Part shown: piece by piece, positions 45,900 to 64,000 of the stretch
Layout: the number at the start of each line of letters is the position of its first letter
Position numbering within the stretch: position 1 is the first letter of the stretch
Assembly (NCBI RefSeq): GCF_032854445.1
Contig: NC_088303.1
Coordinates: forward strand, 33,363,501 to 33,427,500
Length of the DNA: 64,000 nucleotides
Direction: 5' to 3'
Source: Liolophura sinensis
Lineage: Eukaryota > Mollusca > Polyplacophora > Chitonida > Chitonidae
The notes under the pieces: generated by a model
What the model was told of the DNA's origin: nothing
What the model saw: the letters and a program-made list of their open reading frames with translations, nothing else
Databases searched by the model: none
Made by a program: the position numbers and the translations under genes

Positions 45900-47465
45900 A
45901 ATCGTGACTGTTTTGCACTTCGCTTTGCGTCGGTGTAACATTTAACCTTGTCTTGTTTCTTGGCAACATGCTTTGCGATTTGCTTTCGGAGGTTGCGTTG
46001 AGGATTGCAGAGAAATGTCCTACGATGTCGGATTCCGTGTCTGGACAGAAACGTTTCAAATTCATCGGAAGTGAATTGGGCACCGTTATCCGATTAACAA
46101 CATCAGGTAATCCCCAATGAGCGAAGAGGTCTTCCAAGATATGAAAAACTGCATCTGAAGTTATTCTGTTGGTCGTAGCAACTTCAGGCCATTTGGAATG
46201 GAGATCATGTACAACTAATACAGTACAACAATCTGAACTTCGCCGAAGATGTCTGTGGCAATCTCTTTCTAAGTTTGAGTTGGGCAATGGGCTGTACTGG
46301 AGGTTGAATGAGTTTTACCGATGTATCACTCAGTGCACATGGTTCACAGTTTCTCACAAAATTTTCAATGCTTATGTTAAAGGAAGGCCACCAGACGGTT
46401 TCGCGACATCTCTGTTTTATGCGAACTATGCCTGGAAGACTGTCAGGCATTACTGCTCTAGAACCACGGGCAATACACGAATCATTCCAAACATATGAGT
46501 TATATGCTCTCTGTTCTGTTGAAACATGATGAGACCATCCATTTAAAACGTAGGTTTAGATTTGTTTGAGAACTGGATCGATGTCTGAAGCTTACTTGAG
46601 ATCTTCCTGGGTGATAAGACCATCCAGATCAATTCCAATAACGTCAGCATCCTCTGTCGCCGACGTTGACACTGTTTCTTCGGAAGCGAGCTTACTGAGC
46701 ATGTCTGCTACTTCATTCTTGTTTCCACTGATATGTTCCACATCTATCAGCCCATCTGTTGATTCTCAAAGGTCTGCTCTCCGGCCGTAAGTGGGAAGAT
46801 CTTCTAGCAACCTGCGGATGGTCGTTGGTTTCCACCCACCATAATGCTGGCCGCCGTCGTATAAGTGAAATATTCTTGAGGACGGCGTAAAACACCAGTC
46901 AAATAAATAAATCAAAGGTCTGTGCCCTGGTCCAGATGTTGACAGTAATGCTTCGAGGTCTGTTCATGGTCCATGGAGATACATATGCCAGTGTTCATAT
47001 GCAAATATGCATACAAAAGCCTCGCGTTCACTATATTTCCGCTTTGTAGGCGAGAGAGTACGAGAACTAAAAGCCGCGTTCATGGTCATCCAAGATTTGC
47101 GACATACTCCTGCAGCGTATCCTGAGGTATCTAAAAAACATAGGTTGGAGCGTCAGGGTCAAAATGAGCGAGTACAAGCGGTGTGGCAATGCGCTGTTTC
47201 AGATTGGTAAACGCATTAGCGGGCTCCTGTGTCCATTTCCATGATTCAATTTTGAGGTAGACATTGGTAGAACCAAGGAATGATTGAAGTTTTGTGTGTT
47301 TGTAAGCTCTGGGAGACCCTGAATAGCTTTCGTATTTCATTCAAAGGGCACTACTCCTTTGGCTGAAATGTTGTAGCCGGCAGAGTTTTGTGAAAACTGG
47401 CACTTTTCGACGTTCATTGTCAGGTTGTTCTCCGAAATACGCTTCATGACTTCTTCCAATTATTT
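45900..47465 (-). pseudogene. Broken Ty3/gypsy-type pol remnant, antisense
   Basis: Read on the minus strand, the order is end of reverse transcriptase ('NLTMNVEKCQFSQNSAGYN' near 47.41 kb), then the connection to RNase H ('LKQRIATPLVLAHFDPDAP', 47.13-47.34 kb). The integrase zinc-binding region with 'RETVWWPSF' and 'NCEPCALS' follows (46.21-46.55 kb), then the integrase core with 'HDLHSKWPEVA' and 'DLFAHWGLPDVV' (45.9-46.29 kb). It is dead. The His pair expected before the Cys pair of the zinc finger is deleted, a frameshift interrupts the core just after 'GLPDVV', and a SINE splits it at 46.76-46.92 kb. Much of RNase H is missing. Confidence 0.85.
46757..46917 (+). mobile_element. SINE family C, 5'-truncated, inside gypsy remnant
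   Basis: 'ctccggccgtaagtgggaag', 'aacctgcggatggtcgttgg', 'taatgctggccgccgtcgta', 'aaatattcttgaggacggcg' and (AAAT)n. It lacks the tRNA-like head and interrupts the antisense pol remnant. Confidence 0.9.
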
Positions 47466-47476
47466 GTCATGACAGC

Positions 47477-47737
47477 ATGATCCTTTCCATGATCTGTGAC
47501 ATCTTCAGTGAGATGCTCACATATTTTACACCCGGACAGAATCGACGAGAAAATCTTCCGGACAACCAGCTTCCTGCTTCAGAAGTGGAAAATGAATCTG
47601 GCACTGGTGATGATGATGTAGCCAGAGAGCACATGGGGAGTGAGTCTGACTCAACCGATAGTGAACAGAATAACTTCAGACGTTCTGAGGGTAACCGACG
47701 CCCTGCTCGTCAGTTTACATATGACCCGCTGTGAGTC
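47477..47737 (+). pseudogene. Ty3/gypsy pol C-terminal tail, sense
   Basis: An 85-codon frame rich in Glu, Asp and Ser ends 'RRPARQFTYDPL' followed by TGA. That basic/'FTYD' ending is typical of the last residues of gypsy-type polyproteins. Its orientation is opposite to the pol remnant next to it, so the two come from different insertions or from an inversion. Confidence 0.65.
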
Positions 47738-48450
47738 CCTACAGTGCGATCATTGCAATGTCCTGTAGATGTACCCACCGACAGTTACTGGAATGAAATG
47801 TTAGAATCTCCTAGAGGAGAGATATTATCGTGCTCAGGTTTAACGTAGACATGATGATGCTATGTTAATCAGTAGGCTACTTAATCAGTAGTCAGACGTA
47901 GAACAAATGTAAATATGTTCATGATTCTTTAGATGTTTGAATGTATTGAGCCTTGATGTGTAAGGTTGTAAAACCCTATCGTAAGACTAAAAGTAACTCT
48001 GGAGGTTGTCGTTACCCGGTAGTGATGTATTTGTTGCATACAAGAATGTTGATCTTAGGATATTACAGGGTTGTCTCCCTTGTTAATCTTGGTAAGAATA
48101 TTTTACTATATCACTGCATTGTATACAGTTTGCTGTACTGACATAGTACGTATGTCATGTGAACTTGGACCAGTCAGAGGAGACTGAGATTTTGAATTGG
48201 ACAAGTTGTGAAATGTTATGGAAAACATTTGTTGCACTGGGGAAGAGTGTAGTGTAGAGCCTAGTCCAGTCGATATTTTATGTATCTGCGGCTATAGGAA
48301 AGTCCGAGAGGCTCTGGACTAGTTTGATTCGGCCGCTCTCCTATGTTGGAGGACGAAAGTGTCACTGCTGGCGCCGTTGGTACAGAATAAAGTCTGGGAA
48401 TAATCTGCAGCCACTTTTCCTATGTTTTTTCAGATTACCTCCACAGAGCC
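47738..48450 (+). mobile_element. Possible 3' LTR region of gypsy remnant
   Basis: Follows the polyprotein stop. A purine-rich 'ctcctagaggagaga' at about 47809 could be the polypurine tract, and 'agaataaagtctggg' at about 48384 a polyadenylation signal. No second LTR was found in the window, so the boundaries are guesses. Confidence 0.35.
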
Positions 48451-48730
48451 TGGGTCGTAACGACGTGATAGCCAGCTATAACGTGTTACAATGGTTAATG
48501 GAAATTCCAAGGCAGTGTATGAGAATTGCACGTTACCAAGCCGCAGATACGTACCGGTACTCGCTGTTCCACGCACGGTAGGCCTACAAGTGGGCCTCCT
48601 GAACTGGGCAGAAATGCCGGAGGTGGTAGGAGAAGAGATTCAGCCGTCCTCGTGGCCAAATATATGTTGTGTCCGCAGATGGAGGAAAGATGACAAAAAA
48701 CAATTTCAACGTCGATCTTCTGTTCTCACC

Positions 48731-48992
48731 GGGGTCTCCTTGGCTCTGTAGGTTAAAGCGCTAGCGCAGCGTAATGACCCAGGAGTCTCTCACCAATGCG
48801 GTCGCTGTGAGATCAAGTCCAGCTCATGCTGGCTTCCTCTCCGGCCGTAAGTGGGAAGGTCTTGCAGCAACCTTCGGATGGTCGTGGGTTTCCCCCGGGC
48901 TCTGCCCGGTTTCCACCCACCATAATGCTGGCCGCCGTCGTATAAGTGAAATATTCTTGAGTACGGTAAAACACCAGTCAAATAAATAAATA
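48731..48992 (+). mobile_element. SINE family C, full length with target duplication
   Basis: The tRNA-like head 'ccttggctctgtaggttaaa' (A box) and 'ctgtgagatcaagtcc' (B box) opens it. Then come 'gctcatgctggcttcctctc', 'cggatggtcgtgggtttccc' and a short palindrome 'cccgggctctgcccgg'. The tail 'aaatattcttgagtacgg' runs into (AAAT)n. The flanks 'ctgttctcac' (48720-48729) and 'ctattctcac' (48993-49002) are a 10-bp target duplication with one mismatch. The tail resembles the Meta domain described for bivalve SINEs (from memory, unchecked). Confidence 0.92.
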
Positions 48993-49041
48993 CTATTCTC
49001 ACGATAACAAACACATGCGCTTGTACAGTCATGTGATCACA

Positions 49042-49487
49042 TAACCCAAAGCTAAGCTGGATGTTCCGTATACCGTAACGCCTAACTTCGGTCATATCGA
49101 CTTCCACGCGGAAGATTTCGCCAAAAAAAAAAAAAACCGGCTTGAACCCCCACCTTATTTTTGCTATCTGTTTACAGGGTATGCAATTCTTAAAGAGAAG
49201 GTTGGATAGGATAAAATTTTCCCGGCTCATCACCTTGCAAGTTGAAAAAAAAAAGTTGAAAAAAAAATTCCAAAAATGGCAGACGTTAATTTGAGTTGCC
49301 CGATTCGAAGGTTTAAACCACTGGATTACTGTTGAAAGGTGGTTTACCAACGCATTTCGGGCGTTTTACGGGATCGGAGGATAGGATTAGGGTTCGAGTC
49401 AATTTTTTTAGTGAAATTGTCTGCGTGGAAGTCTATATGACCGGAGCTGGGCATTACTCTCGGAACGTTCAACTTAGCTTTGTGCTA
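49042..49487. mobile_element. Foldback element with long TIRs and 9-bp TSD
   Basis: The left arm runs 'taacccaaagctaagctgg' through 'cggtcatatcgacttccacg' to about 49.15 kb. The right arm, about 49.39-49.49 kb, is its inverse ('gcgtggaagtctatatgacc' ... 'aacttagctttgtgcta'). Arms are about 100 bp, roughly 75-80% alike. 'gtgatcaca' flanks both sides (49033-49041 and 49488-49496). Long TIRs plus a 9-bp duplication suggest a Mutator-like non-autonomous element. No coding frame. Confidence 0.82.
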
Positions 49488-49994
49488 GTGATCACAAAGG
49501 TTAGTACAAAAAAATAACTGACAGTTATACCGAACATACGAGAGTAGGACATTATAGAAAGCATACTTAAGTTTTTACTTCGTCCTACATGAAGGCTGCT
49601 TATATTAAGAGTGGAAGAAACCGCAGAAAATCGGCATTGCGGAATTTCACGGGATCCGAGCTTAACTTTTTTTCTATCTGGTCAGCCCTCGGTGACGACA
49701 TAAAGAAATTACACGTGTAACCAGAAAATTTTAAAGTAAATATATTACAAACCAGCTGCAATGGTATAGCTATAAATACCACACTACCAGGAAGAAAATG
49801 ATCTTCGCGTGTAAGTACTAAGCAATCTGATCTGAAATTACAGCCTTATCTTGAAGAGCTGAGGCAAAGAAAAAAAAAAAGAACTCTTCTGACCTTCAGA
49901 TCCTAGCTACATAGATTACCTGCACAAGTATAAAAGTTGTACAGCATTGTAAATGTCATGTATATATTAAAAATAGATATAGTCGAGGGAGTTA

Positions 49995-50155
49995 CAGCGA
50001 TAATAAAGAGTGAGTCAGTGCTTGGGGTTCAACGTCGTACTTAATTCTTCAGTCATATGACAACGAAGGAGGCTACAACTTCCTCGTTTATTGTCTCAGG
50101 TGTGACCAGGCTCAGGATTGACCCTCGATCTCCCTCCCCCGAAGCGGACCTGAGC
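49995..50155 (-). mobile_element. SINE family G tail, reverse
   Basis: 'gagtgagtcagtgcttgggg', 'ttcaacgtcgtacttaattc' and 'ttcagtcatatgacaacgaa' are the reversed 3' end of the 29.14-kb element. Confidence 0.78.
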
Positions 50156-50277
50156 ACGATAATAAAGAGAATATGACATGAATACAGGATAAATACAGTA
50201 CCCTACTGTGTACATTTATCTTCTCCCTGATTCAGACAGTTGTGGCTTTACAGATCAGGTCTTTGGTATTTTGTGTA

Positions 50278-50372
50278 ATTTATTTATTTGATTGGTGTTA
50301 TACGCCGCACTTAATTAAGCATATTCTACTAATATGACCGCGGCGGCATTATGGTGAGAGGAAACCGATATT
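50278..50372 (-). mobile_element. SINE family C tail, reverse
   Basis: 'tatttgattggtgttatacg', 'ccgcacttaattaagcatat' and 'accgcggcggcattatggtg': a diverged reversed tail. Confidence 0.75.
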
Positions 50373-50584
50373 TTGTGTAACCAATGATGTATAGAACAAG
50401 TTTTGATCATGTACATATAGCTTTGATTCAACACTTTTGATGACATGTTTAAAGAATACCGGTACCTAAAAAATGGCTTAAGTTTCTTATGCACTAGCAG
50501 GAAATTTGTGTTCATCTCGTACACCGTTGACTCCATTCGACCTAAAATATTACATAACAAAGTGGATTTTAGAAGCTATTAAAG

Positions 50585-50790
50585 GTAATGACCCAGGAGC
50601 TCTCACCAATGCGGTCGCTGTGAGTTCAAGTCCAGCTCATGCTGGCTTCCTCTCCGGCCGTACGTGGGAAGGTCTGCAAGCAACCTGCGGATGGTCGTGG
50701 GTTTCCTCCCACCATAATGCTGGCCGCCGTCGTATAAGTGATATATTCTTGAGTACAGCGTAAAACACCAATCGAATAAATAAATAAATC
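50585..50790 (+). mobile_element. SINE family C, nearly full length
   Basis: 'gtaatgacccaggagctctc', 'cgctgtgagttcaagtccag', 'cctctccggccgtacgtggg', 'cataatgctggccgccgtcg', 'tattcttgagtacagcgtaa' and (AAAT)n. Only the first part of the tRNA head is missing. Confidence 0.9.
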
Positions 50791-51600
50791 AAAACATCTA
50801 AGATTCCAAGACAGTAACTTGGTTGGTGGGGGTTAAACACAGCATGTGATCACATACATATATGCAACATATACTGTTGCACCCATTTTCAAGAGTGGCG
50901 GAAACCGGATTGTCCATCAGCGGCCACTTTCACAAAACTTCAGTCACCTTTCTCATCAATTCTTTCGTAAAAGACGTCCAGGTTATTGTGCCGTAAAATG
51001 ACGTCACTTATGAGAAGTTATGAAAAATTGATTCATAAAGTTTTATGCAAGTGACCCCAGGGTAACCCAATCTTAGGTAAGTTAATGAATCTATATCACG
51101 TTTTTTTGGTTAATACATGCACTTATCTTTCACAAAACATAGCTTTCAGTGGCCTCCAATTTTCAATGCCTACATTTTATTATTCTAATAATGTATTTCT
51201 GTGTCAACAGCTACCGTAACATAAACTCTGGAACATAAATTTAATGTGTTCTGTTTTATTTCATACTTAAAGGAGAAGAAAGCTTACATATCAAACAAAC
51301 ATCATCGAAAAGAGTATGCATTTCCTCGCAGGTGCATGCCATAAAAAAATTCTAATATGTACCCTAAGTTGCTAAATTATAAATAAAGTCAGCGCCACAA
51401 TCCGCTATGGGCGACTCCACTTTGCCTAAGAACTAGTCCTGAAGTCTTCTGTGGTGGACGAATTGCCGTCGGGAACCGCCGAGTTTACACGAACAAGCCG
51501 GCAACTTTAACGACTCTCATTGGCTGAGAGACTGAATCAGAAAACAATTAGCCTCCCTAACGGAGAACACTGGAAAGAAAAACTCATTAAGACTGGATAC
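50791..51600. other. Intergenic, nothing recognised
   Basis: Mixed-composition DNA between the last SINE and the probable 3' end of the G-beta transcript. No gene or repeat identified. Confidence 0.5.
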
Positions 51601-54600
51601 TTGGTAAAGACAAATAGCTTTATTTGACCCAATGAAAGACACACATACACAAAACATACTGGAGAGTTATGAATGGTCACAAGCCTATATAGTGATACTA
51701 TCTGCTCAGGATTATACATGTCAACTGTGCTGTTAGAACTATCCCTGCTCCCTCCCCATACAATGGGATGAGCCGGTCGCTAGGTAAAGTCAATAAACAA
51801 AAAAACCGGTTACCACCACACATTACTTTGATGCGATGTTGATCGTGGACAGCACATTTGTTGAATCTCCAAGGATTTAAATATCTGGAGCTCATCAAAA
51901 TAAATTAAGTGATAGTCGATCTGTCCTTTGTATATCAATTCCAAACATTGTACACATTATTACATACACTAGCCAACGTAAATGTCACTACAAGACTGAC
52001 TGCATTAAATTATTCCAACCACAGTGATTATTTCTGTACAGAAATTGAAAGGCTACAATAAACTTACATACAAAACCAGTTGTACCAAGGACCTATATTA
52101 CAGAATATAAACAGAGGGTGAGCATCGATTCTGCAGACCCTCTCCTCCAACATTTTCGCTCAAGACAAAATGATTAAAAAAAAAAAAATCAGTGTTCTTC
52201 CATAATTTCTCTTTACAGAGATAATTGAGTGGGCGAGTGTTAACATCAGCAACTTTGTGATGCCGAAAGACTGATCCCCAAACATATTAAAGTTTCAACT
52301 GTTTGTAACATAGGTACTCAGCATGCAACCCAATGCTTTTGGTCACGGAAAGAATTTTCTTCCAAAGTACTGTACATGATTTTGCACCAATGTAACAACG
52401 ATGAGATAGTTATGACAGGGCTGACCGTCCAGAACAAGCCTCGCACAACGATTTCAGGGCCGGCTACCATCGTTATTATGGCTCTTCCTCATCTGTGCGA
52501 GTCCGGTAGCAGCCAATGTAACAGTATTGAGAGCAAGCAGGAAGGATTCCCATTGAAACCATAAGGGCGTCTCCATAGAGGAATCTTCATTACTTACAAA
52601 CCACTGATGTTCATGAAATAAAAAAAATAAAAAAAGAACACTTTGGCTGCAAAACTTTAAGCTTCAGGGTTGGACTTCTGGTGTAAACCATTGAAAGAAA
52701 CCTAGCACTTTGTGACTTTCCTGTACTATGGGATGTTCTACTCGATGCTGAGATATCAGGTGACCTGTTAGTATATAGAACAGTTAACTTTTGTACAGTC
52801 ACCAGTCCAGTTCTCAAGAGTGTAAGGGTGGGGGTCGTGTCTTACAGTTTAACACATAGGGTATTGGGTGTTTTGACATGCCAATCTCTTAAATTTGACC
52901 AGTTCCATCATACATACACACAAGCATAATATCACCCCATGATTGAAGATGGGTGAGGTAAGGTTAAGTTATGTTGAAATCCCAGGAAGGGCACAAATAG
53001 AAACTACAACATAACTCAATGGGTCAAAGTTTAAAAAGGGGAAATCCCTGTTTACGGAGTACTCACTGCATGTCTGCCCTGGGATAGGGTCATGAGTAAG
53101 AGAGCACACCACCAAGAGTACAAACACTCGATCAGTACAGAGGCTAAAGCTAAGAATTTACAAATCTCACCACTGTTAAACCCCAAACGCTCTCAATCTG
53201 GCTTCTCGTGGGTTTCTAGGCCCTGGAAAAGCACAAAATCAGGATCGATGGATCATGCACACATCCACACACACAAATACACAAAGCCAATTGAGTTCGT
53301 GCACTTAATACAGGAATATTATCATAGTTATTATTACGTAGTATTTATTATTTATGATATGAGCAGATAAACGCCCATAATATCAAAACACTGGGTACAT
53401 TTACAAGTGCAAAAAACACAAGCCAAAACATGAAATATGATCAGGGGGTTCCTTGAACATACTCATATATATGCGGACCAACCCTTGGACAGAGCATCTC
53501 AGCGATGAGATTTAGTCTTACTAATACAGCAGAGAAGGGTCCCAGAGACTTTTTGACAATAATACCCCCAGCATAAGTCGCGACTATTGAAAATACACAA
53601 GTTACAAACGTAGTCCCTGTCCGAATAGTGGCCTGAGGATGGTCCCAGATAGTTCAAGCGAGAGTTTCAGTATGTGCACATAGGGGTGTGGGTGTTCCAT
53701 CACCTCTGCCGGCCATCTCACAGCGCCCACATAGAAATAAGTTTCTAACCCCTCCAAATTATTTATTTGCATATGATTTCACCTGCACAGCTTCTCGCAT
53801 CCACATTAAAAGATTCTAGATAGAGGCATTCGTGCACTGTCAAATGCTTGATGTGGGGCACATGTGCAACGTGACTAGCTGCCACACTTTTATGCCCTGC
53901 AAAACTTCATTTGGTTATCATGCTACTCACTGCAGAGAAGAAAGGCTACACATTGCACATTGTCATTCATACAGCACGAGTCTGTACAATAAATCAAGAT
54001 AAAATCCACTCGTACGTCATAATTATGAGGATTCGAAGGTCATCTGAAAATCCACAAGCTTCATGAAGCACAAGCTGGATAGATTATCACACAATATTGA
54101 CACTAACAAGCTACTTTTTATATATTTTTTCTTTTTTTTTTGTATGTTCATAACCCATGTGTTTATTAAATCATAAACAAAATCCAGTACATCCCTTTCT
54201 GACTAGCTAAATGTATGAGCTAATATTTAAAAGAGACTTTCCCCATGAATTTGAGCTGCATCATAAGATCTCGGTCAACAGGTGGAAAGAAAAAAAATCA
54301 GTTGTTTCTTGTTAATGTGACACTCACAGTTCTCGAGGCAAACATGTAATTAAAACAATTTAAAAGCAAAATATGTTAATGACATGCTGTACATTTAAGA
54401 ATATGAAGGAAAACACCTCAGGGTCATTTTACAGGTTACTAAGACATACAACACAAAATAAGGTTGTTACTTTGTTGATTCTGTGTCCTTTTTCTTGTAA
54501 CATTGCGTCAACCTTTCATAGGAACTACTGCAACAATGCTTCTACAACAAGACACTTTCTTACTTATCAAGGATGATATATATATATATTTATTTATATA

Positions 54601-54606
54601 TATATA

Positions 54607-54642
<36 letters not shown>

Positions 54643-55342
54643 AAGCTTTCCTTCCCATTTGAAGTGCAGGAGAGCTTTTGGTACATCCAGCTTTAAATGG
54701 GCAGAGTTCACATCCCAAACCAGTTCTCCGCAGCAATCTTGATACTGTATTCTCTGATGTCATCAGACTGCTTAAACACCATCTGCACATCCATATAAAG
54801 TTTGTCACCTAAGTGATGGTGAGCAGCCTGTGGTCTTCTCACCGCATAGACACATCACTTTCATCAATGATAACCACAGATGTCAGCCCTGCATACAGCA
54901 ATGTACCAGCCGATTGACTGCCATTGATAAGTCCGACAGGGGTCTTCTCTGGTCATAAAAAGTGCGGTACAAAATTCCCTGTTCTTCCATTGCCCAAAAG
55001 ACTTGCCTGGCAGGTAGTACCAAAATGACTAATGTCAATGACTTCCTACTCAGTTTGCCAATCATTATAACGCCCCAGCTGATCTGGTTTGCAAAGTTAG
55101 GTGCACGTCCTCCACTGTTTTTTTTTTCCCAATGGACGATAGTCACAGGGATTTATCTCCAAAGGTAAAGCAAGCGGTTAACCGTGTCAGTTGCGTGTCA
55201 TACGTACATGGTGAGAAATGATAGCATATGAAGATGAGTTGTCATTTCCCAAAAGAAAAAAAAAAAAATGGAAATAAAAATAAAATAAACAATAAGGAAA
55301 AAAAAATATTAAATTGTTGTGGTTTAAATTTCTCCTCAGTCT
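51600..55342 (-). other. Probable long 3' UTR of G-beta gene
   Basis: No SINE or MITE of the local families was seen across 3.7 kb, unlike both sides. On the minus strand AATAAA occurs near 51619-51624 ('tagctttatttgac' on plus), and others near 53341 and 54168. The region includes an (AT)/(GT) microsatellite at 54.58 kb. It is a long UTR by inference; polyadenylation site unknown. Confidence 0.5.
54576..54642. repeat. (AT)n(GT)n(AT)n microsatellite
   Basis: AT runs flank a GT run within the probable G-beta 3' UTR. Confidence 0.95.
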
Positions 55343-63186
<7,844 letters not shown>

Positions 63187-64000
63187 CTGTAAATCAAGAA
63201 AATTAATAGTAGCAGGAAACAAGGAAGATTTTAACATACACTAGTAAATCCCACAAAGGGAATACGAATATGGAGTTGTTGTCAGCGCATTAGTCTTTTA
63301 GATATATAACCAAAGATAACCAAAACTGAAGGCATGCCAGGAAGAAAGAAAAATAATGTAACCCATCCCAACAGAAAACCTAAACAAAACCTACTTAAAA
63401 TTTACCACTTTTATCCCAACATACTGAAGCACCTTTCCTGCTGGGGTTTCTTGATTTACAGTATTTATATTCTTATTTTTCAATAAACCTTTTTGTTCCA
63501 ATGACCGAGCAATACGAATCTATCAGACACGAATCGCATTCCACCAAACCTTTTAATTAGTTCTTTTAAGAGTGGGATATTTTGATTCTTCTTTGAGATC
63601 AATAAAAGCAAGATTCATACTTCATGCATGTCTTTCCTATTTGATAGCATTAGGAAACTATTTCAAAAGTACACAAAAAAAAACAAAAAATAAAATAAAA
63701 TGAAGTAATAAGTTGAGAAGGCAAATAAAATGTCCTATGAATTTAACAAAAAAAAAAAACTATAAAATAAAGAGTACTTTTATAATATTAATAGTAGAAG
63801 GTATCTTATAAATTATTATCCTGTACAAAATGAAGAAAAAAAAAAAGCACCAACAATTCATTCCACTCTTTAAAACATAAAGACAAAAAAAAACCCATGG
63901 CCAATGAAAACTTCAGATCAATATTTAACAAGAAAAAGTGAATACACCACAAAAACAGATGTATAGATATAAGCCACACAATATAGTGTAATGAGGTGAC
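63187..64000. other. G-beta intron toward the N-terminal exons
   Basis: AT- and A-rich. I looked for the 'RTLRGHLAKIY' and coiled-coil exons on the minus strand and did not see them, so they lie beyond the window. Confidence 0.55.

Larger units (their letters stand above)
48660..49545 (+). repeat. Duplicated segment, copy carrying two insertions
   Basis: Paralogue of 45.46-45.61 kb. The flanks match ('gatggaggaaagatgacaaa', 'gataacaaacacatgcgctt', 'gacagttataccgaacata'). A SINE (48731-48992) and a 446-bp foldback element (49042-49487) are inserted in between. Confidence 0.8.

Noticed and set aside
48324-48751. Overlapping frames of 85-86 codons
   Set aside because: Overlap the possible LTR and the duplicated segment; the frames disagree with the paralogue at 45.5 kb.
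48790-49350. 186-codon minus-strand frame
   Set aside because: Covers the reverse of a SINE and half of the foldback element; no protein family visible.

Overview
This is a stretch of animal nuclear DNA. Genes are split by GT-AG introns, spacers are long and AT-rich, and the non-coding part is packed with tRNA-derived SINEs, short inverted-repeat elements, minisatellites and microsatellites. The proteins have animal orthologues (G protein beta subunit, CARD caspase, GDP-fucose transporter, SH2 adaptor). The G-beta exons read most like those of lophotrochozoans such as squid. Together with the abundance of 'acatgta' words and the SINE tails, this suggests a marine lophotrochozoan (bivalve, gastropod or brachiopod). 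No species can be named from sequence alone.

Layout. (1) 1-8.4 kb, + strand: the last three coding exons (2175-5628) and long 3' UTR of an SH2-domain adaptor gene that begins before the window. (2) 8.4-13.5 kb: intergenic, old SINEs and MITEs. (3) 13.5-16.4 kb, - strand: a single-exon coding region for a GDP-fucose transporter of the SLC35C1 family, with repeats in its 3' UTR. (4) 16.4-30.3 kb: upstream region and intergenic DNA. A possible divergent promoter lies near 19.4-19.8 kb. (5) 30.3-40 kb, + strand: a complete nine-coding-exon caspase-2-like gene (CARD + p20 + p10, about 514 aa). Its last exon runs into a tandem array that copies the stop-codon region. (6) 40-51 kb: caspase 3' flank, a TTAA-flanked inverted-repeat element, broken Ty3/gypsy remnants in both orientations, and a duplicated segment carrying two younger insertions. 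(7) 51.6-64 kb, - strand: the C-terminal seven coding exons (including a 24-nt microexon) and long 3' UTR of a G protein beta subunit. Its N-terminal exons lie beyond the window.

The four genes do not form an operon or pathway. They sit in two convergent pairs (SH2 adaptor with transporter, caspase with G-beta). The most unusual signals are structural. Two unrelated genes carry tandem duplications that span the stop codon. Three otherwise different MITE families share the same terminal motif. A 3.2-kb-distant paralogue serves as a natural empty site for both a SINE and a 9-bp-TSD foldback element.
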